In this document: positions 1 to 5,158 of the stretch, in pieces
How positions within the stretch are numbered: position 1 is the first letter of the stretch
Layout: every line of letters starts with the position of its first letter
Assembly: GCA_902795755.1 (NCBI GenBank)
Contig: CADBMO010000048.1
Coordinates: 1 to 5,455, forward strand
DNA length: 5,455 bases
Reading direction: 5' to 3'
From: an uncultured Erysipelotrichaceae bacterium
Lineage (GTDB): Bacteria > Bacillota_I > Bacilli_A > RF39 > UBA660
The notes under the pieces: model-generated
Databases searched by the model: none
What the model saw: the letters and a program-made list of their open reading frames with translations, nothing else
What the model was told of the DNA's origin: nothing
Translations under genes and position numbers: made by a program

Positions 1-11
1 ACTAAATAATT

Positions 12-34
12 AGCTACTTTTAGTAGCTTTTTTT
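12..34 (+). terminator. Rho-independent terminator of an upstream gene
   Basis: A perfect 7-bp stem (AGCTACT at 12-18 paired with AGTAGCT at 22-28) closes a TTT loop and is followed at once by a run of T. It most likely ends a gene lying left of the window. In related genomes the gene before ecfA1 is often rplQ, but nothing of it can be read here. The right arm of the stem overlaps the expected -35 area of the next promoter, so the operon boundary is compact. Confidence 0.75.
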
Positions 35-52
35 AAATTTTTATAGTATAAT
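24..52 (+). promoter_or_regulatory. Probable promoter of the ecfA1-ecfA2-ecfT-truA operon
   Basis: A perfect TATAAT lies at 47-52. The hexamer 17 bp upstream (TAGCTT, 24-29) matches the sigma-A -35 consensus poorly and sits in the terminator stem. The predicted transcription start is about 58-60, giving a leader of roughly 25 nt. No room or sequence for a riboswitch is seen. Confidence 0.5.
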
Positions 53-70
53 AACACCTTATATTTAAAA

Positions 71-78
71 AGGAGGTG
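71..78 (+). promoter_or_regulatory. Strong ribosome binding site of ecfA1
   Basis: AGGAGGTG is a full match to the anti-Shine-Dalgarno sequence and lies 5 nt before the ATG at 84, fixing that start. Bases 74-80 are complementary to 53-59, so a transcript starting upstream of base 53 could hide this site in a hairpin. Confidence 0.85.
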
Positions 79-83
79 TTTTT

Positions 84-890
84 ATGGGTGTAATTGATAT
101 TAAAAATTTATCTTTTAGATACAAAAGAGATTTTATATTTGATAATTTTAGCTTATCAGTTGAAAAGGGATCTTGGATTACTATAGCAGGTCCTAATGGT
201 TCTGGTAAAACAACACTTGTAAAAATACTTGCTGGATTACTTAAGAATTATTCTAGTATTAAAATTCTAAATAAAGAATACAATAAAAAATACGAATTAG
301 GTATAAGAAGTGAGATGGGTTTTGTATTTGATGTGCCTGAAAATTATTTTGCTTGTGAAACAGTAGAAGACGAATTAGCATTTGCACTAGAAAACATGGC
401 TGTAGCACCTAAAACAATTAAGAAAAAGGTAGATGAAATGACTAAGTTATTTAACTTAGAAGAATTCTTAGATAAAAACCCATATGAATTATCAGGTGGC
501 GAAAAACAAATAGTTGCACTAGCTTGTGCATTAATACTAGAACCTAGAATACTGGTATTAGACGAAGCTTTATGCATGGTTGATATTAATAAAAGAAAAC
601 AATTATTAGATATAATTAAGCGTTATAATACAAAAAAAAGAATAACTGTATTATCATTTACTCATAATTTAGAGGAAGCAATATACTCAGATAGACTTGT
701 TATTTTAAATAAGGGAAAAATAGTAGTAGATGGTGCTTTTCCAAATGTATTTAGAGAAGAAAGAGTCATGAGAAAAATAGGTCTTGAAGTACCATTTATG
801 ATTGAATTAAGTCAAAAATTAAAAGTATATAATATATTATCTGATATAGATTTAGATATGGATAAGGTGGTGTCTAAACTATGGATGTAA
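84..890 (+). CDS. ecfA1: ECF transporter energizing ATPase EcfA1
   Basis: ATP-binding subunit of the energy-coupling factor module, which works as a heterodimer with EcfA2 on the inner face of the membrane and drives uptake of vitamins or cofactors captured by S components. The 268-aa length is usual. Visible motifs are the A-loop Tyr13, Walker A GPNGSGKTT (36-44), signature LSGGE (136-140), Walker B ILVLDE (156-161) with catalytic Glu161, and H-loop His194. Assignment as A1 rather than A2 rests on first position in the operon and the TVEDELAFALEN stretch (93-104). Oddities: the Q-loop glutamine is Asp83 (FDVP where the family has FQNP), the Q-helix glutamine is Tyr88 (PENY rather than PDNQ), the usual Arg after the signature is Ile143, and the D-loop reads CMVD. 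The stop overlaps the ecfA2 start by 10 bases. Confidence 0.93.
   Translation: MGVIDIKNLSFRYKRDFIFDNFSLSVEKGSWITIAGPNGSGKTTLVKILAGLLKNYSSIKILNKEYNKKYELGIRSEMGFVFDVPENYFACETVEDELAFALENMAVAPKTIKKKVDEMTKLFNLEEFLDKNPYELSGGEKQIVALACALILEPRILVLDEALCMVDINKRKQLLDIIKRYNTKKRITVLSFTHNLEEAIYSDRLVILNKGKIVVDGAFPNVFREERVMRKIGLEVPFMIELSQKLKVYNILSDIDLDMDKVVSKLWM
864..872 (+). promoter_or_regulatory. Ribosome binding site of ecfA2 inside ecfA1
   Basis: AAGGTGGTG lies within the last codons of ecfA1, 8 nt before the ATG at 881. It supports that start and suggests coupled translation of the two ATPases, which fits their 1:1 stoichiometry. Confidence 0.7.
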
Positions 891-1735
891 TATTTAGAAA
901 TGTCTCTTTTACGTATGACAATAAAACAAATGCACTGGAAAACATTAATTTAACATTAGATAGTAATTTAATCCATGGTATTATTGGGCCAATTGGTAGT
1001 GGGAAATCAACTATGCTAGAATTAATGAATGGTGTTGTTAAACCATCTAATGGGAAAGTAATAATAGGTAAATACGATTTATCAAATGAAAATGGAAAGT
1101 TTAACTTTAATAAATTTAGATATGATGTTGGCTTAGTATATCAATTTCCAGAAAAGCAATTTTTCTGCAATACCGTTGGTGAAGAAATTGCTTTCGCAGA
1201 AAAGATTTTTAAGCAAAAGAATCAAGATATAAAAAGAAGGGTAATAGATGTATTAAAGGTAGTGGGGCTAGATGAATCATATTTATCAAGAAGTCCGTTT
1301 AATCTAAATGGTGGTGAAAAAAGAAGGGTTGCAATAGCATCTGTGCTAATTTCAAATCCCGAACTACTAATTCTTGATGAACCAACTATTGGTTTGGATA
1401 ACAAAAGTAAAAAAAGATTAATGAAATTATTAAGAAGTTTAAAAACTAAATATAACAAGACCATTATAATCGTAACCCATGATGTTGATATGTTATATGA
1501 AATAGTTGATAACGTTATTGTACTTAATAAAGGTAAAGTAATAACGGAAGGAAACAAGATTGAAGTATTTAAAAACGTTGAATTTTTAAACAAGAATAAT
1601 ACTCCAGTACCAAATATTATAAAGATAGAGAGAAAAATATATGATAAGTATGGAATTGATTTGGGATATTTACCAGATATGAATTCCTTAGTAAGAGCGA
1701 TTGCCAATTATAAGGGTGGTGATCAAAGTGAATAA
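881..1735 (+). CDS. ecfA2: ECF transporter energizing ATPase EcfA2
   Basis: Second ATP-binding subunit of the ECF module, partner of EcfA1 and bound to EcfT. The protein has 284 aa. Motifs in order are A-loop Tyr12, Walker A GPIGSGKST (36-44), Q-loop Gln88 followed by the ECF-type Q-helix FPEKQF (89-94), signature LNGGE (142-146) followed by KRRVAIA (147-153), Walker B LLILDE (162-167) with Glu167, D-loop GLD (171-173) and H-loop His200. The FPEKQF and RRVAIA stretches identify it as the A2 type. A C-terminal extension after about residue 225 is normal for EcfA. Oddity: the signature serine is Asn143 (AAT at 1307-1309, one transition from AGT). This residue faces the ATP bound by EcfA1. The coding region overlaps ecfA1 by 10 bases and ecfT by 8. 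Confidence 0.93.
   Translation: MDVIFRNVSFTYDNKTNALENINLTLDSNLIHGIIGPIGSGKSTMLELMNGVVKPSNGKVIIGKYDLSNENGKFNFNKFRYDVGLVYQFPEKQFFCNTVGEEIAFAEKIFKQKNQDIKRRVIDVLKVVGLDESYLSRSPFNLNGGEKRRVAIASVLISNPELLILDEPTIGLDNKSKKRLMKLLRSLKTKYNKTIIIVTHDVDMLYEIVDNVIVLNKGKVITEGNKIEVFKNVEFLNKNNTPVPNIIKIERKIYDKYGIDLGYLPDMNSLVRAIANYKGGDQSE
1713..1721 (+). promoter_or_regulatory. Ribosome binding site deciding the ecfT start
   Basis: AGGGTGG (1713-1719) lies 8 nt before the GTG at 1728. This favours GTG 1728 over an in-frame TTG at 1701, which has no good Shine-Dalgarno sequence and would add nine residues before the normal EcfT start. Confidence 0.65.
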
Positions 1736-2468
1736 CATATCATTATTTAAGTACATAACGGGTAATTCTAAAATACATGTTATGAGTTCTAAGTATAAAA
1801 TTGCTTATTTCTTATTGTCTTTAATTATAATAGTAGCCTTAAATGATTTGTTATCAATATCATTATTTAGTTTGTTAACACTTTATTTGATGTATAAGAC
1901 AAAAATAGAATTTAGGCAATACTTTTATAACGTGCTAGTGTTATCACCACTACATTTATTTATAATTGCAATAATAGTAGCATTGACATTTAACTTATAT
2001 ACAGGATTATTAGTTTTATATAAGCTTATAATGGCAACTATATCATTTTTAATATTAACTTTTACAACTTCCCTTAGTGAGATAGCATGGGGATTTGAAT
2101 GTTTATTTAAAAAATTAAAAGATATTAAGTTTCCTGTATCAAAAACAGCATTAAATATTGCTTTATCAATAAAGTTTTTTTCTACTATGTTTGACCAAGT
2201 TAAAACAATTAGAAAATCAATGGCTTACAGAGGGGTACCTTATAATAAAAAGTATCATAAGACCATCAAAAATATGATAATACCTGTTATTTCTTTATCA
2301 CTAAAACTGTCTAGAAGAATGGTAGCAGCAATGAAACTAAGGTTTTATGGGTACTCATATAACAGAACTAATTATAGAGGTAATAAAGTAACAAAGTTTG
2401 ATAAGGTGATAATTTTTTGTGAATTTGTTATAATTTACTTATCAATATGGTTGGGGTGGTATAGATGA
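1728..2468 (+). CDS. ecfT: ECF transporter transmembrane subunit EcfT
   Basis: Integral membrane scaffold of the ECF module, linking the EcfA1-EcfA2 ATPases to exchangeable S components. With a GTG start at 1728 it has 246 aa. The N-terminal stretch Y9-ITGNSKIH matches the family's opening (typically YxxGxSxxH). Hydrophobic segments lie at about 23-56 (a pair), 69-91, 93-114 and 226-244. The polar region 117-211 between them holds the two coupling helices, with Arg168 in AYRG and Arg205 in AMKLRFYG; these are the family's paired Ala-Arg-Gly motifs that dock on the ATPases. Both arginines are kept, but the flanking residues differ from ARG, most clearly Leu204 and Phe206. No S component gene adjoins, as is normal for group II ECF systems. 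It overlaps ecfA2 by 8 bases and truA by 4 (ATGA). Confidence 0.88.
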   Translation: MNNISLFKYITGNSKIHVMSSKYKIAYFLLSLIIIVALNDLLSISLFSLLTLYLMYKTKIEFRQYFYNVLVLSPLHLFIIAIIVALTFNLYTGLLVLYKLIMATISFLILTFTTSLSEIAWGFECLFKKLKDIKFPVSKTALNIALSIKFFSTMFDQVKTIRKSMAYRGVPYNKKYHKTIKNMIIPVISLSLKLSRRMVAAMKLRFYGYSYNRTNYRGNKVTKFDKVIIFCEFVIIYLSIWLGWYR

Positions 2469-3193
2469 GATATAAAATAACGTTTTCATATGATGGAAGT
2501 GGCTTTCACGGATTTCAAAAACAAAATGGGAAAAGAACCGTTCAAGAAGAAATAGAAAAAGTACTTTCAAGTGTTAATGACGCCCCGGTAAAAATAATTG
2601 GAGCAGGAAGAACAGATAGTGGTGTTAGTGCCACGTTTCAGGTTGCACATTTTGATTTTGATAAGGATATTACTTTATATAAGCTAAAAAGTGCACTTAA
2701 TAGTTATTTACCAAATGATATATATATAAAAAAGGTAGAAGAAGTGTCTAATGATTTTCATGCAAGGTATATGGTTAAGCTTAAAACTTATGAATATAAA
2801 ATTAATACACTAGAATACAATCCTATACATCGCAACCAGGAGTTTCAGTATTGTAAAACCCTTAACGTTGATAAAATGAAGGAAGCGGTGAAGTATTTTG
2901 TTGGGGTTCATGATTTTACATCTTTTGCATCTGCACAAGATAAAAGAGAAGATAAGGTTAGAGAAATAGTTAGTGCAAAAGTATTATTTAAAGATGGTAT
3001 TATAACAATAGTATTTAAAGGTAAGGGATTTATAAAATATCAAGTCAGAAACATGGTTGGAATGTTAATTAAAATTGGTGAGGGTAAATATGAACCTACG
3101 TGTATTAAAACAATACTGGATGAAAAAGATAGAACCAAAGCTAGTATAAATGCACCGGCTGAAGGATTAACACTAGTAAAAATAGAGTATTAA
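2465..3193 (+). CDS. truA: tRNA pseudouridine(38-40) synthase TruA
   Basis: Converts uridine to pseudouridine at positions 38-40 in the anticodon stem-loop of many tRNAs. The 242-aa length is typical of bacterial TruA. Motifs: N-terminal YDGSGFHGFQKQ (9-20); the active-site loop GRTDSGVSA (48-56) with catalytic Asp51; FHARY (98-102); the KTYEY strand (107-111) with the conserved active-site Tyr; HDFTSFAS (149-156); FIKYQVRNMVG (189-199); and the closing AP-EGL motif. The loop usually reads GRTDAGVHA, so Ser52 and Ser55 are modest departures; the GVSA form recalls archaeal and eukaryotic family members. The ATG at 2465 overlaps the ecfT stop, implying coupled translation from the ECF operon, a common arrangement in Bacillota. 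In many of these genomes rplM and rpsI follow; here the operon ends with a terminator. Confidence 0.95.
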   Translation: MRYKITFSYDGSGFHGFQKQNGKRTVQEEIEKVLSSVNDAPVKIIGAGRTDSGVSATFQVAHFDFDKDITLYKLKSALNSYLPNDIYIKKVEEVSNDFHARYMVKLKTYEYKINTLEYNPIHRNQEFQYCKTLNVDKMKEAVKYFVGVHDFTSFASAQDKREDKVREIVSAKVLFKDGIITIVFKGKGFIKYQVRNMVGMLIKIGEGKYEPTCIKTILDEKDRTKASINAPAEGLTLVKIEY

Positions 3194-3194
3194 A

Positions 3195-3224
3195 AAAATA
3201 GTTTTCACATTTGAAAACTATTTT
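3195..3224. terminator. Bidirectional terminator between truA and the DUF378 gene
   Basis: Bases 3195-3207 pair perfectly with 3212-3224 around a CATT loop (13 bp). A T-rich stretch (3221-3230) follows on the plus strand, and the A run 3192-3198 gives a U tract on the minus strand. It can therefore end both the truA operon and the converging DUF378 transcript. The hairpin begins right after the truA stop and includes two bases of the DUF378 stop codon. Confidence 0.85.
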
Positions 3225-3429
3225 ATTTTTCATCATCAATTAAATCAACAAGTGTTTTAATACTAATTAGTCCGCTAACACCAACTAATATATATACTAT
3301 TTTAGAACCAATAGCAGACATTCCACCAAATATTGTTGCAACAAGATCAAAGTCAAATAATCCAATTAATCCCCAGTTTATTGCACCAATAATCATTATA
3401 GTTATTGCAATAACTTGTAAAGTTTTCAT
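3223..3429 (-). CDS. DUF378 family small membrane protein (YuzA-like)
   Basis: A 68-aa membrane protein of the DUF378 family, whose best known member is Bacillus subtilis YuzA; its function is unknown. The family pattern is clear: INWGLIGLFDFDLVATIFG (17-35), then SKIVYILVGVSGL (42-54). Two hydrophobic helices are predicted at about 5-25 and 40-61, joined by a loop with Asp26 and Asp28, and the short tail is acidic (DLIDDEK). The start is supported by AAAGGAGG at 3436-3443, 6 nt upstream. The gene stands alone, converging on truA and divergent from the lipoprotein gene. No function can be drawn from its context. Confidence 0.88.
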   Translation of the reverse strand: MKTLQVIAITIMIIGAINWGLIGLFDFDLVATIFGGMSAIGSKIVYILVGVSGLISIKTLVDLIDDEK

Positions 3430-3435
3430 ATTCAG

Positions 3436-3443
3436 CCTCCTTT
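3436..3443 (-). promoter_or_regulatory. Ribosome binding site of the DUF378 gene
   Basis: AAAGGAGG on the minus strand, 6 nt before the ATG at 3429. It is a strong match and confirms this short reading frame as a real gene. Confidence 0.8.
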
Positions 3444-3453
3444 ATCTAGTTAT

Positions 3454-3482
3454 ATGATAATCAAAATATAAAAAAATATACA
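3454..3482 (-). promoter_or_regulatory. Possible promoter of the DUF378 gene
   Basis: On the minus strand TATCAT (3459-3454) is one base from the -10 consensus. TGTATA (3482-3477) lies 17 bp upstream but matches the -35 consensus at only three positions. In sequence this AT-rich such matches arise easily, so the call is tentative. Confidence 0.3.
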
Positions 3483-3511
3483 CGAATATTAAAAAAAATA
3501 TTCCATATAAT
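3470..3511 (+). promoter_or_regulatory. Probable promoter of the lipoprotein gene, with upstream A-tracts
   Basis: A perfect TATAAT lies at 3506-3511, but no convincing -35 box is found at 16-18 bp spacing. Instead two A-tracts, 3470-3476 and 3491-3498, have centres about 21 bp apart (two helical turns) and could act as curved, UP-element-like DNA. The second is flanked by two AATATT copies (3485-3490 and 3497-3502). Together with the minus-strand signals, this accounts for the 110-bp divergent intergenic region; I see no RNA gene or reading frame in it. Confidence 0.45.
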
Positions 3512-3527
3512 TAAATGAAAATAATAA

Positions 3528-3534
3528 AGAGGTG
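3528..3534 (+). promoter_or_regulatory. Ribosome binding site of the lipoprotein gene
   Basis: AGAGGTG lies five A residues before the ATG at 3540. The match is good and fixes the start, which also gives a signal peptide of normal length. Confidence 0.7.
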
Positions 3535-3539
3535 AAAAA

Positions 3540-4538
3540 ATGAAAAAAACAATAATGTTTTTATTAGTATTACTAGGGTTATTTTTGATAACTGGTTGTG
3601 GTAAAACAGACAAAAATTCAGTATTAAGAAAAATAAATGATAAATACTGTGATACAAAAGGTTATCAAACAAAATCAGAATTAGAAATATTAAGTGGAGA
3701 TGACATATATAAATATGATGTTATTGTGTCATATAAAAAGAAAGATTATTATAGGGTATCGCTTTTAAATAAAGAGAATAATCATGAACAAATTATATTA
3801 AGAAATAAAGATGGTGTATACGTACTTAGTCCTAGTTTGAATAAGAGTTTTAAATTCCAAAGTAATTGGCCATTTAATAATTCGCAAGGATACTTACCAC
3901 AGTCTGTTATTAATGATTTACGTAGTGATAAAAACGTTAAAATGATTAATAATAAAAATGCATATGTATTTACTAGTAAAGTAAATTATAAAAACAATAT
4001 TAATTTAACTCATCAAGAAGTAATAGTAGATAAGGATTTAAATATAAAAAGAGTAACAATATTTGATGATGATGAAAACGTTCAAATGAAAATAACTTAT
4101 AAATCAACTGAAACAAACGTTAAATTTAAGAAAAATTATTTTGTTCTAGAAAGTAATATGAAGGCTGCGTCTAAAAACACAATAAGTGAAACAGCGAAAC
4201 TTGATGAAGCTATTTATCCAATGTACTTGCCAGAAGGCACTTATTTAGATAATGAAAAAGTAATGGAATTATCGAATGGTTCAAGAATAATCTTAACTTT
4301 TGCAGGGAACAATCCATTTATGCTTGTTGAGCAAACCATAAAAAAGACTGATGATTTTGAAGTGGTACCAACATCAGGAGACATTGATATGAGCACTTTT
4401 GGAGTTGCAATAGTAGATGATTCTTCCATAAGTTGGGTAAGTGGGGATGTAGAGTATTATTTGGTATCAAGTAATTTATCAAATAATGAATTATTGCAAG
4501 TAGCTAATTCAATATCATCAATACCTGTTTCTAAATAA
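3540..4538 (+). CDS. Lipoprotein with LolA-like and DUF4367-like regions
   Basis: A 332-aa secreted, membrane-anchored lipoprotein. The signal peptide has a KK start, a hydrophobic core (5-16) and lipobox ITGC (17-20), with Cys20 as the lipidated residue. Residues about 27-210 alternate short beta-type strands with polar turns (for example YDVIVSYKKKDYYRVSL, then ILRNKDGVYVLSPSLNKSFKFQ). This resembles the LolA/RseB-like fold of Bacillota lipoproteins such as B. subtilis YdcC and clostridial GerS. The C-terminal part, from YPMYLPEG (226-233) to the end, resembles DUF4367-type domains (a P-x-YLP-G opening, then MLVEQ and a final amphipathic helix NNELLQVANSIS). Fold calls rest on pattern only; the ligand and role are unknown. 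Two in-frame stops (TAATAA) end the gene. No terminator follows, so it may be co-transcribed with the next gene 51 bases downstream. Confidence 0.75.
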   Translation: MKKTIMFLLVLLGLFLITGCGKTDKNSVLRKINDKYCDTKGYQTKSELEILSGDDIYKYDVIVSYKKKDYYRVSLLNKENNHEQIILRNKDGVYVLSPSLNKSFKFQSNWPFNNSQGYLPQSVINDLRSDKNVKMINNKNAYVFTSKVNYKNNINLTHQEVIVDKDLNIKRVTIFDDDENVQMKITYKSTETNVKFKKNYFVLESNMKAASKNTISETAKLDEAIYPMYLPEGTYLDNEKVMELSNGSRIILTFAGNNPFMLVEQTIKKTDDFEVVPTSGDIDMSTFGVAIVDDSSISWVSGDVEYYLVSSNLSNNELLQVANSISSIPVSK

Positions 4539-4543
4539 TAAGA

Positions 4544-4572
4544 TGGAAAAAAACTATTAAATGTGTTAAAAT
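4544..4572 (+). promoter_or_regulatory. Probable promoter of the thioredoxin-like gene
   Basis: TGGAAA (4544-4549, four of six -35 matches) and TAAAAT (4567-4572, five of six -10 matches) are separated by 17 bp, and TGT just before the -10 makes it an extended -10 element. Transcription would start near 4579, at the ribosome binding site itself, giving a very short leader of about 11 nt. The gene may also be reached by read-through from the lipoprotein gene. Confidence 0.5.
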
Positions 4573-4578
4573 ATGTTT

Positions 4579-4585
4579 AGGTGAT
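4579..4585 (+). promoter_or_regulatory. Ribosome binding site of the thioredoxin-like gene
   Basis: AGGTGAT lies 4-5 nt before the ATG at 4590, a moderate match that supports this start. Confidence 0.55.
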
Positions 4586-4589
4586 TTAA

Positions 4590-5072
4590 ATGAAGGAAGA
4601 AGTAAAAAAAGCTATAACACTATTAATAGTAGTATTAATTATATTAGGAGCAGTATATGTTGTAACTGAAATGATGAAGGATAATTCTAAAACATCTAAT
4701 AAAACAAAAACTACAACAACTACAAAATCTTCTGTAAACTTAGATGCGAAATATAGTAATATGATAATACTATCAAAAGTATTTTCAATGCCAGAAAGCG
4801 AGTATAAAGTTTTATTTTACTCTAATAAAAACATAAAAGATAGTTTGAGTAAATCTATAGAGTTATATGATTCTAATGAAGATAATATAAAACTATATAA
4901 AGTTAATTATGATGAGTCAATAAACAAAAGTGTTTTACAAAATGAAGATAATAAAAGTGCTACAAAGGCTGACGAATTAAAAGTTAAAGGCGTAACTTTA
5001 ATTACTATTAAAGAAGGAACTATTACATCATATATTACTAATTATGATGATATATTAAAAGCAATGGAGTAA
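4590..5072 (+). CDS. Membrane-anchored, cysteine-less thioredoxin-like protein (tentative)
   Basis: I do not recognise a named family. The 160-aa protein has a short basic N-terminus, one membrane helix (about 8-25), a Thr/Lys/Ser-rich linker (33-50, including five Thr in a row at 41-45) and a C-terminal domain (about 53-160) expected outside the cell. That domain follows a thioredoxin-like order: helix, strand YKVLFYS (72-78), helix, strand IKLYKVNYD (100-108), helix, strands GVTLITIKEG (134-143) and TITSYI (144-149), then a final helix. GVTLITIKEG looks like the thioredoxin GIPTLLLFKNG segment without its cis-proline. There is no cysteine anywhere, so a redox role is excluded; a structural or binding role is inferred. 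It lies downstream of the lipoprotein gene on the same strand, and its stop codon sits in the terminator stem. Confidence 0.7.
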   Translation: MKEEVKKAITLLIVVLIILGAVYVVTEMMKDNSKTSNKTKTTTTTKSSVNLDAKYSNMIILSKVFSMPESEYKVLFYSNKNIKDSLSKSIELYDSNEDNIKLYKVNYDESINKSVLQNEDNKSATKADELKVKGVTLITIKEGTITSYITNYDDILKAME

Positions 5073-5092
5073 TTATTAATTACTCTTTTTTT
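5067..5092 (+). terminator. Rho-independent terminator after the thioredoxin-like gene
   Basis: A perfect 8-bp stem (GAGTAATT at 5067-5074 with AATTACTC at 5078-5085) closes an ATT loop and is followed by seven T. The stop codon TAA (5070-5072) is part of the left arm, so ribosomes finishing the gene would cover the hairpin. It separates this transcript from the next gene. Confidence 0.85.
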
Positions 5093-5121
5093 AATTTATA
5101 TATTCTTTTTTAATCGATACG

Positions 5122-5130
5122 TGTTATAAT
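5122..5130 (+). promoter_or_regulatory. Extended -10 promoter of the last gene
   Basis: TGTTATAAT combines a perfect -10 hexamer (5125-5130) with the TGn extension. No good -35 box is seen at 16-18 bp, which is typical of extended -10 promoters. The predicted transcription start is near 5137. Confidence 0.6.
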
Positions 5131-5145
5131 ATAAAAGTACGATAT

Positions 5146-5151
5146 AGGAGG
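5146..5151 (+). promoter_or_regulatory. Ribosome binding site of the last gene
   Basis: A perfect AGGAGG lies 7 nt before the ATG at 5159 and fixes the start of this truncated gene. Confidence 0.8.
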
Positions 5152-5158
5152 CTTAATT

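Noticed and set aside
35..83. Vitamin riboswitch ahead of the ECF operon
   Set aside because: The predicted leader is only about 25 nt, too short for any known riboswitch; general ECF modules usually lack one, and it is the S component genes that carry them.
344..577. Minus-strand open frame inside ecfA1
   Set aside because: It lies opposite the conserved ATPase motifs, has no family resemblance and no promoter or ribosome binding site.
1222..1707. Minus-strand open frame of about 160 codons inside ecfA2
   Set aside because: Its hydrophobic look comes from reading AT-rich lysine and asparagine codons in reverse; the plus strand is clearly EcfA2.
1701..1727. TTG at 1701 as the start of ecfT
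   Set aside because: It adds nine residues ahead of the normal EcfT N-terminus and lacks a Shine-Dalgarno sequence; GTG at 1728 has one at good spacing.
2466..2480. TGA read as tryptophan (Mycoplasma-type code), extending EcfT by a few residues
   Set aside because: The Trp codons checked are TGG, the other genes contain no in-frame TGA, and the TGA forms a normal ATGA stop/start overlap with truA.
4241..4429. Minus-strand open frame inside the lipoprotein gene
   Set aside because: A shadow of the plus-strand gene with no ribosome binding site and no recognisable motif.
4698..4733. ACA/ACT-rich stretch as a possible repeat element
   Set aside because: It encodes the Thr/Lys linker of the anchored protein and is just low-complexity coding sequence.
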